This document shows, piece by piece, positions 47,379-55,473 of a stretch of 64,000 bases of DNA (position 1 is its first letter; each line of letters opens with the position of its first letter). The position numbers and the translations under genes are program-made. Source of the DNA: Brevundimonas sp. Lineage in GTDB: Bacteria > Pseudomonadota > Alphaproteobacteria > Caulobacterales > Caulobacteraceae. Where the stretch lies: NCBI RefSeq assembly GCF_027484365.1, contig NZ_JAIXTC010000017.1, forward strand, positions 160,674-224,673. Direction: 5' to 3'. The notes below the pieces were generated by a model that searched no databases, was not told the DNA's origin, and saw nothing but the letters and a program-made list of their open reading frames with translations.

Positions 47379-47768
47379 TCACGCCGCCTGTTTCAGTCCC
47401 ACGATCTGCTCGGCCTGATAGCCGGTGATCTCGGCCAGATCGGACAGATGGATGGCCGCCATGATGCGCCGGGGATCGTCGCACAGGGTCATCGCCTCGC
47501 TGAAGGACCGTTCGGCGATCGGCTTGTCGACCAGGATGCGCAGATTCTTCAGACGACGATCCTCCGACAGGCGACGAACCAGCCGGTCGACATCCGTGCG
47601 ACGGCCTTCCATGCCGTGCAGGCACCAGCCGTCGAGGAACATCACGCCGCTGGTGATGTGATCACGGCGATTGTTGCGCTCCGATACGCCGAGAATCTGG
47701 GCGAGGGACAGGGTCGATACGCCGGTGGAGCCGACGGTTTCGGCGGCGATGATCACGCGATAAAGCAA
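47379..47768 (-). CDS. BLUF-fold protein lacking the photochemical Tyr and Gln
   Basis: A 129-residue single-domain protein with the ferredoxin-like BLUF pattern: NNRRDHITSGVMFLDGWCLHGMEG followed by helices with VDRLVRRLSEDRR and ILVDKPIAERSF. The flavin-binding Asn is present (Asn32 or Asn33). The Tyr of the canonical LIYxS motif is replaced by Ile7, its Ser by Ala9, and the conserved Gln of FxQxLEG is His51. It is therefore unlikely to show normal BLUF photochemistry. It has no output domain. A palindrome ATGTAAC-CC-GTTACAT lies 43-58 bases upstream. moeB follows and may be co-transcribed. Confidence 0.85.
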   Translation of the reverse strand: MLYRVIIAAETVGSTGVSTLSLAQILGVSERNNRRDHITSGVMFLDGWCLHGMEGRRTDVDRLVRRLSEDRRLKNLRILVDKPIAERSFSEAMTLCDDPRRIMAAIHLSDLAEITGYQAEQIVGLKQAA

Positions 47769-47810
47769 AGGTTGTCCTCGTCATGGGAGGCGGGAGGGTT
47801 GGTTGTGCTT

Positions 47811-47826
47811 ATGTAACCCGTTACAT
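47811..47826. promoter_or_regulatory. Operator-like palindrome ATGTAAC-N2-GTTACAT
   Basis: A seven-base perfect inverted repeat with a two-base centre lies between the BLUF gene (minus) and hslV (plus). It resembles LacI- or TetR-type operators. The regulator is not in the window. Confidence 0.5.
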
Positions 47827-47873
47827 GGGTCAAAATATGGCTAACCGCGAACGCTGTTTTTCAAGGCCTTTGC

Positions 47874-47902
47874 CTTGTCTCGCCGTATTTCGGTCGCCAT
47901 CT
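47874..47902 (+). promoter_or_regulatory. Possible sigma-32-like promoter of hslV
   Basis: CTTGTC at 47874-47879, a 17-base spacer and CCATCT at 47897-47902 resemble the heat-shock promoter. Transcription would then start at or next to the hslV ATG (47910), making the mRNA nearly leaderless. No Shine-Dalgarno is visible, which fits. Single-sequence promoter calls are weak. Confidence 0.35.
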
Positions 47903-47909
47903 GACGCGG

Positions 47910-48464
47910 ATGACCCAAGGTTCGAGCAACTTCCCCGACTGGCACGGAACCACAATCCTGGCGGTCCGCAAGGACGGCCGGACCGTCATCGCCGGCGACG
48001 GCCAGGTCTCGATGGGCGCCACCATCGTCAAGGGCGCGGCCCGCAAGGTCCGCACCCTGGCGGGCGGCAAGGTGCTGGCGGGCTTCGCGGGCGCCACCGC
48101 CGACGCCTTCACCCTGATCGAGCGGCTGGAGGCCAAGCTGGAGCAATATCCGGATCAGCTGGCCCGCGCCTGCGTCGACCTGGCCAAGGACTGGCGCACC
48201 GACCGCTATCTGCGCCGGCTGGAAGCCATGCTGCTGGTCGCCGACAAGGACGCGATCTTCACCGTGACCGGCGTCGGCGACGTTCTCGAGCCTGAGTACG
48301 GCGTCGCGGCGGTCGGTTCGGGCGGCAACTATGCCCTGGCCGCCGCCCGCGCCCTGATCGACAACACCGACCTGGACGCCGAGGCCGTCGCCCGTCGCGC
48401 CATGGCCATCGCCGCTGACATCTGCGTCTACACCAACGGCAACCTGACGGTGGAACGGCTCTAG
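47910..48464 (+). CDS. hslV: HslV, peptidase subunit of the ATP-dependent HslUV protease
   Basis: N-terminal-nucleophile peptidase forming two hexamer rings, working with HslU. It has 184 residues. The mature N-terminus is TTILAVRK: the active-site Thr is at about 14 after a propeptide [13 protein letters not shown]. Lys of the [23 protein letters not shown] segment is conserved. hslU lies downstream but a gene of unknown function lies between them. A possible heat-shock promoter is just upstream. Confidence 0.96.
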   Translation: MTQGSSNFPDWHGTTILAVRKDGRTVIAGDGQVSMGATIVKGAARKVRTLAGGKVLAGFAGATADAFTLIERLEAKLEQYPDQLARACVDLAKDWRTDRYLRRLEAMLLVADKDAIFTVTGVGDVLEPEYGVAAVGSGGNYALAAARALIDNTDLDAEAVARRAMAIAADICVYTNGNLTVERL

Positions 48465-48612
48465 CCCCGCTCAAGCAGCAAGCGACCGCGTCGCGAGCGT
48501 TAGCGCCCCAAAATGTCCCGATCAGGAATCGTCAGGGTCAGACCCCTGCGTCTGTCGGCGATTTAACGGGACATCCCGTCCGTTCCCGGCATGACTGACG
48601 GCTGGAGTTTCC

Positions 48613-49488
48613 ATGCCCCGTCTGATCCTTTTCGCCGCCCTGTTGCTGACCCTCGCCCGTCCGGCCGGGGCGCAGCCCGCCGAGGCCTCGCACATCGTGG
48701 CGGCCGAACGCGCCTTCGCGGCTGACGGCCTGGCCATGGGCGTCGACGGGTCTTTCCTGAAATGGTCGACAGCCGACGCCATCATGATCGCGGGCGGGGC
48801 CCCGCGACTGGCGCACGAGATCCTCGATCCCGCCGCCGTCTTAGATCCCGCCGCGCCTTCGCTGGTCTGGTGGCCGACGTGGGCGGGCATCTCGAAATCC
48901 GGCGACCTCGGTTTCACCACCGGCGGGGTCGAGGTCGGCGGCGCACGCACCGGCCACTACTTCACCATCTGGAAGCGCCAGGCCGATGGATCGTGGAAAT
49001 GGGTCTATGACGGCGGGGTCGGCGCCGACGCGTCCGATACGCCGGGCCGGGAGACGGAGCCGCTTCTCCTGCCCACCTCCATCCTGGAGTCCTCAAGCCC
49101 GGATACGGCGATGTCCGAGGTCCGGACGGTCGAGGCCGTCCTCGCCGCCTCGGCCCTGCGCGACCAGAAGGAGGCGCACCTGTCCCTGCTGGCCCCCGAC
49201 GGCCGTCTCTATGTCGCGCCCCTGCCGCCGGCCATCGGGGCCGCCGCCTTCCCCGCCGCGCTCGACGCCTGGCCGCACCGGTTCGAGCTCAGCGCCCCTT
49301 TCGGCGGCGGATCATCGGACGCCGGCGATATGGTCTGGACCTATGGCCGCGCCCTGTGGACCCAGGACGAGACGCCGCGAGCCGGCCACTATGTCCACCT
49401 GTGGCAGAAGCGGTCGATGGGCTGGGTGCTGGTGTTCGCCCAGATCATCAACGATCCGCCGCCCACGCCCCCTCCCGCAGCGGGCTGA
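48613..49488 (+). CDS. Exported NTF2-like (DUF4440-type) protein between hslV and hslU
   Basis: A 291-residue exported protein (signal peptide [21 protein letters not shown]). It appears to be a duplicated NTF2/SnoaL-like fold: the first unit (about 25-145) has [21 protein letters not shown] and [23 protein letters not shown]. The second (about 165-285) ends [22 protein letters not shown], with the same tail pattern. No catalytic function can be assigned. It has GGAG before its start and lies 19 bases before hslU. It could be co-transcribed with both protease genes although it is exported and they are not. Confidence 0.78.
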   Translation: MPRLILFAALLLTLARPAGAQPAEASHIVAAERAFAADGLAMGVDGSFLKWSTADAIMIAGGAPRLAHEILDPAAVLDPAAPSLVWWPTWAGISKSGDLGFTTGGVEVGGARTGHYFTIWKRQADGSWKWVYDGGVGADASDTPGRETEPLLLPTSILESSSPDTAMSEVRTVEAVLAASALRDQKEAHLSLLAPDGRLYVAPLPPAIGAAAFPAALDAWPHRFELSAPFGGGSSDAGDMVWTYGRALWTQDETPRAGHYVHLWQKRSMGWVLVFAQIINDPPPTPPPAAG

Positions 49489-49507
49489 CAACGACTATCT
49501 GCGGCTC

Positions 49508-50809
49508 ATGACCGATCTGTCTCCCCGCGAAATCGTCTCCGAACTCGACCGCTTCATCGTCGGCCAGCACGACGCCAAGCGCGCCGTCGCCGTGGCCCTG
49601 CGGAATCGCTGGCGCAGAAAGCGCGTGCCCGACGACCTGCGCGACGAGGTCACGCCCAAGAACATTCTGATGATCGGGCCGACCGGCGTCGGCAAGACCG
49701 AGATCGCGCGCCGTCTGGCCCGGCTCGCCGGCTCGCCCTTCCTGAAGGTCGAGGCGACCAAATTCACCGAGGTCGGCTATGTCGGCCGCGACGTCGACCA
49801 GATCATGCGCGACCTGGTCGAGGCGGCCCTGGTCATGGTGCGGGATACACGCCGCACCGGCGTCCGCGCCAAGGCGGAGGCCGCCGCCGAGGAGCGAATT
49901 CTCGACGGTCTGGTCGGACCGGGGGCCCAGCCCGCGACGCGTGACAGTTTCCGCAAGAAGCTGCGCGCCGGCGAGATGGACGACAAGGAGATCGAGATTC
50001 AGCTGGCCGACACCTCATCCCCGATCCAGGGCCTGGACGTCGGCGGTGGAGGCAATGTCGGCCTGCTCAATCTGTCGGACATGCTGGGCAAGCTCGGCGG
50101 CGGGCGCACGAAATCGGTCCGCACCACGGTCAAGGACGCCCTGGCCCCGCTGGTGACCGAAGAGAGCGACAAGCTGCTGGATCAGGACAGTCTGAACCGC
50201 GAGGCCCTGTTGCTGGCCGAGAACGAGGGCATCGTCTTCATCGACGAAATCGACAAGGTCGCGGGGCGGCAAGACCGCGGCGGCGCCGACGTCTCCCGCG
50301 AGGGCGTCCAGCGCGACCTGCTGCCCCTGATCGAGGGGACCACGGTCTCGACCAAATACGGACCGGTAAAGTCGGACCATGTGCTGTTCATCGCCTCGGG
50401 CGCCTTCCACGTCGCCAAGCCCTCAGACCTGCTGCCCGAACTCCAGGGCCGCCTGCCGATCCGGGTCGAGTTGAAGGCCCTGACACGCGACGACTTCGTG
50501 CGCATCCTGACCGAGCCCGAGGCCAATCTGATCCGCCAGAACCAGGCCCTGCTGGCGACGGAGAACGTGACCCTGGAGTTCACCCCGGACGCGGTCGAGG
50601 CGCTGGCCGACGCTGCGGTGGCAGCCAATGGCGCGGTCGAGAACATCGGCGCGCGCCGGCTGGTCACGGTCATCGAACGGGTGCTGGAGGAGACCTCGTT
50701 CAAGGCCTCGGACCTCGGCGGCCAGACCCTGACCTTCGACGGCGACGCGGTGCGCGAGAAGGTCGGCGACCTGTCGAAGAACGCGGACCTCAGCCGGTTT
50801 ATTCTTTAG
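49508..50809 (+). CDS. hslU: HslU, ATPase subunit of the HslUV protease
   Basis: AAA+ unfoldase of 433 residues that feeds substrates to HslV in the cytoplasm. Walker A is GPTGVGKT (about 60), Walker B is IVFIDEIDK, and the intermediate I domain lies between them (about 105-235). Sensor and arginine-finger regions are present, and the C-terminal tail ends DLSRFIL, typical for docking into HslV. The start at 49508 gives the standard N-terminus [25 protein letters not shown] longer open frame upstream is antisense-like and not homologous. An intergenic repeat element begins two bases after its stop. Confidence 0.97.
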   Translation: MTDLSPREIVSELDRFIVGQHDAKRAVAVALRNRWRRKRVPDDLRDEVTPKNILMIGPTGVGKTEIARRLARLAGSPFLKVEATKFTEVGYVGRDVDQIMRDLVEAALVMVRDTRRTGVRAKAEAAAEERILDGLVGPGAQPATRDSFRKKLRAGEMDDKEIEIQLADTSSPIQGLDVGGGGNVGLLNLSDMLGKLGGGRTKSVRTTVKDALAPLVTEESDKLLDQDSLNREALLLAENEGIVFIDEIDKVAGRQDRGGADVSREGVQRDLLPLIEGTTVSTKYGPVKSDHVLFIASGAFHVAKPSDLLPELQGRLPIRVELKALTRDDFVRILTEPEANLIRQNQALLATENVTLEFTPDAVEALADAAVAANGAVENIGARRLVTVIERVLEETSFKASDLGGQTLTFDGDAVREKVGDLSKNADLSRFIL

Positions 50810-50810
50810 G

Positions 50811-50990
50811 CCCCTCTCCCCTTGTGGGAGAGGGAGACCGCACACGGCGGCGCAGCCGTCGTCCTGGTGCGGTCGGGTGAGGGGTTACGCCGGCCGCCGG
50901 AATGATCTCGGCCAACGCCGAATTCTACATTGGCACGACCCCTCATCCGTCAGGCTTCGCCTGCCACCTTCTCCCACAAGGGGAGAAGGG
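50811..50990. repeat. Intergenic inverted-repeat element, copy 2
   Basis: It is bounded by palindromes at 50811-50834 (CCCTCTCCCCTTGTGGGAGAGG core) and 50967-50990 (CCTTCTCCC to GGGAGAAGG). The interior contains GTGAGGGG near the left end and CCCCTCATCC near the right end, as in the other copies. It lies between hslU and rlmN. Confidence 0.8.
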
Positions 50991-51059
50991 ACCTGATGCC
51001 TTAAATCCATCCCGATCCGTGCTATAGGGCGCGTTCCCCTTCACTCAGGATCATCGCCC

Positions 51060-52217
51060 GTGAGCATCACGCTCGACCTGTCGCGCACCACTGCCCCGGC
51101 CGTCACGGCCCCCGTCAACCTGTCCGGTCTGACGCGCGCGGGCCTGCGCCAGGCGCTGATCGACGCCGACATCTGCCCGCCCGAGAAGGCGAAGATGCGC
51201 GCGTCCCAGGTGTGGAGCTGGATCCACCACTACGGCGTCACCGATTTTGCGGCGATGACCAACATCGCCCGCACCGCCCAGGAGGCCATGGCCGCCGCCT
51301 TCACCCTTGCCCGGCCCGAGATCGTCGAGCGTCAGGTCTCGGCCGACGGCACCCGCAAATGGCTGATCCGCACCGCACCCGGGATCGAGATCGAGACCGT
51401 CTATATTCCCGACGTGGGTCGCGCCGGCGCCCTGTGCGTCTCGTCCCAGGTCGGCTGCACCCTGAACTGCACCTTCTGCCACACGGGCACCCAGAAACTG
51501 GTCCGCAACCTGACCGCCGCCGAGATCGTGGCCCAGGTCCAGGTGGCCCGCGACGACCTCGACGAATGGCCGTCCCCGAAAGAAGACCGCCGCCTGTCCA
51601 ACATCGTCTTCATGGGCATGGGCGAGCCGCTGTACAATCTCGACCACGTCTCGGACGCGATCGACATCATCAGTGACAACGAGGGCATCGCCCTGTCGCG
51701 TCGCCGGATCACGGTCTCGACCTCGGGCGTCGTGCCCCAGCTCGACGCGCTCGGAACCCGGACCCAGGCCATGCTGGCGATCAGCCTGCATGCGACCAAC
51801 GACCCCCTGCGCGACGTGCTGGTGCCGCTGAACAAGAAATACAATCTCCAAGCCCTGATGGACGGCATCCGCGCCTATCCGGGCATTTCCAACGCGCGGC
51901 GCGTGACCTTCGAATATGTGATGCTGAAGGGCGTCAACGACAGCCCCGACGAGGCCCGCGCCCTGTTGAAGCTGATCGAGGGCATCCCGGCCAAGATCAA
52001 CCTGATCCCGTTCAACCCCTGGCCAGGCACGGATTATGAGTGTTCGGACTGGAAGATGATCGAGCGCTTCGCCGCCATCCTGAACAAGGCCGGCTACGCC
52101 TCGCCCATCCGCACCCCGCGCGGCCGCGACATCCTCGCCGCCTGCGGCCAGTTGAAGTCCGAGAGCGAAAAGGTCCGGGCGAGCGCGCTCAGGAAGGCCG
52201 AGCAGGCGGCGGCTTAA
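51060..52217 (+). CDS. rlmN: Dual-specificity 23S rRNA/tRNA adenine C2-methyltransferase RlmN
   Basis: Radical-SAM enzyme that methylates A2503 of 23S rRNA and A37 of some tRNAs. It has 385 residues. The iron-sulfur CxxxCxxC is Cys133, Cys137 and Cys140 (GCTLNCTFC). The methyl-carrying cysteines are Cys126 and Cys362 (LAACGQLK), equivalent in spacing to E. coli Cys118 and Cys355. MGMGEPL is the SAM loop. The start is GTG at 51060. A possible -10 (TATAGG, 51023-51028) lies upstream. The next small gene begins directly after its stop. Confidence 0.97.
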   Translation: MSITLDLSRTTAPAVTAPVNLSGLTRAGLRQALIDADICPPEKAKMRASQVWSWIHHYGVTDFAAMTNIARTAQEAMAAAFTLARPEIVERQVSADGTRKWLIRTAPGIEIETVYIPDVGRAGALCVSSQVGCTLNCTFCHTGTQKLVRNLTAAEIVAQVQVARDDLDEWPSPKEDRRLSNIVFMGMGEPLYNLDHVSDAIDIISDNEGIALSRRRITVSTSGVVPQLDALGTRTQAMLAISLHATNDPLRDVLVPLNKKYNLQALMDGIRAYPGISNARRVTFEYVMLKGVNDSPDEARALLKLIEGIPAKINLIPFNPWPGTDYECSDWKMIERFAAILNKAGYASPIRTPRGRDILAACGQLKSESEKVRASALRKAEQAAA

Positions 52218-52475
52218 ATGGCCAAGGTCGTTCTCGGTCCCGAGCACGATCGCCGTCTCATTCGCGCCGCGAAATGGGCGCTTCACAAAGCCGGAGGTCG
52301 GCGCATCGATCGAAAATGGTTTGTGATCGGGTCGCAGGAGATCTTCGAGCAACGCTGGCTAACCGCCAGCGGCTTGGTGACCCTTGAAGCTGAAACCTAC
52401 ATGGGGCTGGTGATCGACGGCCCCGATGAAGTCGTCGCGCAGGTCTCGGCTTTGATCGCCGGCCGCCTTCGATAG
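52218..52475 (+). CDS. Unknown 85-aa protein with atypical codon use
   Basis: The ATG immediately follows the rlmN stop codon, so the two are probably translated in sequence. The product is a basic then acidic small protein (MAKVVLGPEHDRRLIRAAKWALHK to VSALIAGRLR). I recognise no family. Its third codon positions are far less GC-rich than its neighbours, with many AAA, CTT, GAA, CGA and TTG codons, suggesting recent acquisition or relaxed constraint. It might be real because it is neatly joined to rlmN and protein-like throughout. Confidence 0.6.
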   Translation: MAKVVLGPEHDRRLIRAAKWALHKAGGRRIDRKWFVIGSQEIFEQRWLTASGLVTLEAETYMGLVIDGPDEVVAQVSALIAGRLR

Positions 52476-52561
52476 CGACGGCGCTGCACTTTCCAGTCTA
52501 GAGCCGTTGATCCATCCGACCGTTTCCGCGTTACCCGCTTCCTCCTCTCGGACATCTTCTC

Positions 52562-53347
52562 ATGACCCATCGCCTTCTCCGGGCCGCCCCCGTTCTGCTC
52601 GTCAGCGCGCTCGCCCTCGCCGCCTGCCAGACGGCGCCCGCGGCGAATGCGGGCTTCCTGCAGACCTATGACGGGCTTCAGACCAAGGAGGGCACGCTTC
52701 GGGTCTCCGTCCGCGACCGTCGCGACGACGCGGCGGCCGAGGGCGTCGAACGGGTCTTCATCGAGCCGTCGGTCCTGAGCCCCGGCGCCGCCGAGGGCAT
52801 CGCCCCGGCCGATGTCGCCCTGGTGCTGGGCGAGGTCGATCGTCAGGTCTGCTACGAGATCAGCGAGCGGTTCACGGTTCTGCCGACCCCCGCGGCCGAC
52901 GCCGCGCGGGTGCGCACCGCCGTGACGCGGATCGCGCCCACCGGGGCGGTCGGGTCCGGCGCCTCGGCCATCGCCAGCTTCTTCATTCCCGGCCCCATCG
53001 GCGTGCGCCCTCCGGGCACCACGGGGATGCTGGCCGCCGAGGCCGAACTGGTCATCGAAGACGGGACCCAGGTCGCGGCCCTGGCCTGGGCGCGGTCGGC
53101 CAATGTCGTGGGCATGGACACGCCGTCCCTGTCACCTGTCGGCGACGCCCTGCAGTTCGCGGAACTGTTCGGAGACCAGGTCGGCGACAGTTTCGCGCCG
53201 AAGGACCGTGCGGTCCGCCCCATCGCCACGCCCGATCCCTGCGAACGCTTCGGCCCGCGCGAGCAGCCGGGCGGTTTCATCACCCGGGCCGTGACCGGCC
53301 TCTATGTGCCCGAGACCCAGGGCGTGCGGTCGCAGACGCCGCAGTAG
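52562..53347 (+). CDS. DUF3313 family lipoprotein
   Basis: A 261-residue predicted lipoprotein. The signal segment LLVSALALAAC gives lipobox Cys22. The DUF3313 region (about 35-225) has YDGLQTKEGTLRVSV, VFIEPSVLSPGAAE, and LAAEAELVIEDGTQVAALAWARSANV, typical of this family. Function is unknown. It converges with the next gene with a five-base gap. Confidence 0.85.
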   Translation: MTHRLLRAAPVLLVSALALAACQTAPAANAGFLQTYDGLQTKEGTLRVSVRDRRDDAAAEGVERVFIEPSVLSPGAAEGIAPADVALVLGEVDRQVCYEISERFTVLPTPAADAARVRTAVTRIAPTGAVGSGASAIASFFIPGPIGVRPPGTTGMLAAEAELVIEDGTQVAALAWARSANVVGMDTPSLSPVGDALQFAELFGDQVGDSFAPKDRAVRPIATPDPCERFGPREQPGGFITRAVTGLYVPETQGVRSQTPQ

Positions 53348-53352
53348 GCGGA

Positions 53353-53823
53353 TCAGAGCAGGCTGACCCCGCCGGGGCCGTCTTTCCACTTCTCGGCGCG
53401 CCTCGCCGCCCCTTCCGGGTCTTCTGGAGGAATCCTCGACAGAAGCGGGCCGCGCGGCGGGTCGCGACTGTCGTAAGGCGCGGGTTGCTGCCAGTCGACC
53501 GCACAAGCCCGGCAACTCCGCTTGTCTATCACGACCGACGGCGCGTGATTGAGTCCAGGCTCGCCCGGTGGAGTGTATTGCTGGATCAACACGGAGACGC
53601 CCTGATCGAAGACTTCAAACCCCAGGTCGGGTTGGAAGGGGTGGTGCTCGGTCTGGGCGACCGCGGCTTTTGCGACCGCAACGTAGTCGCATCGCTCAAC
53701 GACCGGACCCGTGCAGGTCGGCGGACCCGCGTGGTAACTCCCGGTCAGGAACGCGAGACCGCCTAGCGCCGCGAGCAGTGAAAACACCCCTACGCCAAGC
53801 GTGATCATGGGCGACGGCTTCAT
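53353..53823 (-). CDS. Membrane-anchored protein of unknown function
   Basis: A 156-residue protein with one N-terminal membrane segment (MITLGVGVFSLLAALGGLAFLTG). A short soluble domain follows with four cysteines (CTGPVVERC, CRAC) and a segment FQPDLGFEVFDQGVSVLIQQY. The tail is Pro- and Arg-rich. The fold might be NTF2-like, but I cannot assign it. It converges with the DUF3313 gene and is divergent from ahcY across a 154-base control region. Confidence 0.7.
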   Translation of the reverse strand: MKPSPMITLGVGVFSLLAALGGLAFLTGSYHAGPPTCTGPVVERCDYVAVAKAAVAQTEHHPFQPDLGFEVFDQGVSVLIQQYTPPGEPGLNHAPSVVIDKRSCRACAVDWQQPAPYDSRDPPRGPLLSRIPPEDPEGAARRAEKWKDGPGGVSLL

Positions 53824-53878
53824 GAGGCCGACGATGACTCGCTTCGAAGCGACCCGCCAGTCACATTCGACCCACCAT

Positions 53879-53900
53879 CATATAAAGACATCCTTATATG
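53879..53900. promoter_or_regulatory. Operator-like palindrome upstream of ahcY
   Basis: Half-sites CATATAAAGA and TCCTTATATG face each other across two bases; they are exact reverse complements except at one position. It ends four bases before the ahcY -35. AT-rich AAAGA-type sites of this kind resemble operators of ArsR-family regulators of S-adenosylhomocysteine metabolism (SahR). No such regulator is encoded here, so the owner is inferred. Confidence 0.55.
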
Positions 53901-53904
53901 ATTC

Positions 53905-53933
53905 TTGCCCAATGTGCCTCGGCGGGCTATAGG
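53905..53933 (+). promoter_or_regulatory. Predicted ahcY promoter
   Basis: TTGCCC at 53905-53910, a 17-base spacer and TATAGG at 53928-53933 (context GCTATAGG). The leader would be about 40 bases, with AAGGAG before the ATG. Confidence 0.55.
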
Positions 53934-53977
53934 CGCGCGCAATCTTCGAACCCTGCCGCGCTCAAGGAGCCGCCTTC

Positions 53978-55369
53978 ATGACCGACTATATCGTCCGCGA
54001 CATCTCGCTTGCCCCCTTCGGCAATAAAGAGATCGCCATCGCCGAAACGGAAATGCCGGGCCTGATGGCGCTGCGCGAAGAGTTCGGCCCGTCGCAGATC
54101 CTCAAGGGCGCCCGCATCGCCGGCTCGCTGCACATGACGATCCAGACCGCCGTGCTGATCCAGACGCTGGAAGCCCTGGGCGCCGACGTCCGCTGGGCGT
54201 CGTGCAACATCTTCTCGACCCAGGACCACGCCGCGGCCGCCATCGCCGCCAACGGCACCCCGGTCTTCGCCACCAAGGGCGAGACCCTGGAAGAGTACTG
54301 GGACTACGCCCACAAGATCTTCGAATGGGCCGACGGCGGCTATCCGAACCTGATCCTCGACGACGGCGGCGACGCGACCCTGCTGTGCGTGCTCGGCCCG
54401 AAGGCCGAGAAGGACCTGTCCCTGCTGGCCAACCCGCAGAACGAAGAGGAGGAAGCCCTCTTCAAGGTCATGAAGCGCTACATCGCCGAGAAGCCCGGCT
54501 TCTATTCGGCCATCCGCGACGCCATCGGCGGCGTGTCGGAAGAGACCACCACGGGCGTCCACCGCCTGTACGAAATGGCCAAGAAGGGCGACCTGCCGTT
54601 CCCGGCCATCAACGTCAACGACAGCGTGACCAAGTCCAAGTTCGACAACCTGTACGGCTGCCGTGAATCCCTCGTCGACGCGATCCGCCGCGGCACCGAC
54701 GTCATGCTGTCGGGCAAGGTCGCCGTGGTCTGCGGCTATGGCGACGTGGGCAAGGGCTCGGCCGCCTCGCTGCGCCAGGGCGGCGCCCGCGTGAAGGTCA
54801 CCGAAATCGATCCGATCTGCGCCCTGCAGGCCGCGATGGAAGGCTATGAGGTCGTCACCGTTGAGGACGTCGCCCATGAGGCCGACATCTTCGTGACCGC
54901 CACGGGCAACCTCGACGTCCTGACCGTCGACCACATGCGGGCGATGAAGAACAACGCCATCGTCTGCAACATCGGCCACTTCGACTCGGAGATTCAGGTC
55001 GCCGGCCTGAAGAACTTCAAGTGGGACGAGATCAAGCCGCAGGTCCACCACGTCGAGTTCCCGGACGGCAAGAAGATCATCCTGCTGTCGGAAGGCCGTC
55101 TGGTGAACCTGGGCAATGCCACGGGCCACCCCTCGTTCGTGATGTCGGCGTCCTTCACCAACCAGACCCTGGCCCAGATCGAACTCTGGACCAACATCAA
55201 GGCCTATGAGAACCAAGTCTACACCCTGCCCAAGCACCTCGACGAAAAGGTCGCCATGCTTCACCTGGCCAAGCTGGGCGCCAAGCTGACCGTGCTCAAC
55301 AAGGAACAGGCCGACTACATCGGCGTGTCCACCGAGGGCCCGTTCAAGCCGGAAGCCTACCGCTACTAA
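53978..55369 (+). CDS. ahcY: S-adenosylhomocysteine hydrolase
   Basis: Reversibly cleaves S-adenosylhomocysteine to adenosine and homocysteine, removing the product inhibitor of methyltransferases. It has 463 residues and uses bound NAD. The NAD-binding glycine loop is [20 protein letters not shown]. The catalytic Lys and Asp lie in the preceding [12 protein letters not shown] segment. The C-terminus ends KPEAYRY, as in the family. AAGGAG lies nine bases before the ATG. A palindromic operator and a promoter lie upstream; a terminator overlapping the next promoter lies downstream. Confidence 0.98.
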   Translation: MTDYIVRDISLAPFGNKEIAIAETEMPGLMALREEFGPSQILKGARIAGSLHMTIQTAVLIQTLEALGADVRWASCNIFSTQDHAAAAIAANGTPVFATKGETLEEYWDYAHKIFEWADGGYPNLILDDGGDATLLCVLGPKAEKDLSLLANPQNEEEEALFKVMKRYIAEKPGFYSAIRDAIGGVSEETTTGVHRLYEMAKKGDLPFPAINVNDSVTKSKFDNLYGCRESLVDAIRRGTDVMLSGKVAVVCGYGDVGKGSAASLRQGGARVKVTEIDPICALQAAMEGYEVVTVEDVAHEADIFVTATGNLDVLTVDHMRAMKNNAIVCNIGHFDSEIQVAGLKNFKWDEIKPQVHHVEFPDGKKIILLSEGRLVNLGNATGHPSFVMSASFTNQTLAQIELWTNIKAYENQVYTLPKHLDEKVAMLHLAKLGAKLTVLNKEQADYIGVSTEGPFKPEAYRY

Positions 55370-55377
55370 GGAGACAG

Positions 55378-55406
55378 GCCCTCGCCGCACGATCCGGCGA
55401 GGGCCC
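55378..55406 (+). terminator. Hairpin after ahcY
   Basis: GGCCCTCGCCG pairs with CGGCGAGGGCC around a short loop. A second small hairpin (GGGGT-TGAC-ACCCC, 55413-55426) followed by seven T lies directly after it and could end transcription. That second hairpin contains the -35 of the next gene. Confidence 0.55.
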
Positions 55407-55416
55407 CATCCCGGGG

Positions 55417-55445
55417 TTGACACCCCTTTTTTTGCCCCATTACAT
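55417..55445 (+). promoter_or_regulatory. Predicted promoter of the MarR-GNAT gene
   Basis: TTGACA at 55417-55422, a 17-base spacer and TTACAT at 55440-55445. The -10 lies within the 22-bp palindrome at 55439-55460. Confidence 0.55.
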
Positions 55446-55460
55446 ACCATGGTATGTAAT
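55439..55460. promoter_or_regulatory. Perfect 22-bp palindrome, likely MarR auto-operator
   Basis: The two 11-base halves (left half ATTACATACCA) are exact reverse complements. It covers the -10 and start region of the MarR-GNAT gene. Binding of the encoded protein here would repress its own transcription, as is common for MarR proteins. Confidence 0.75.
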
Positions 55461-55473
55461 TCGGGAGGCGACC

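Noticed and set aside
48986..49507. A longer HslU starting at 48986
   Set aside because: The added residues read across the NTF2-like gene in another frame and are Arg/Pro/Ser-rich. HslU homology begins at 49508.
53824..53977. A SAM or SAH riboswitch upstream of ahcY
   Set aside because: The predicted leader is only about 40 bases. The structure upstream is a DNA palindrome before the -35, outside the transcript.
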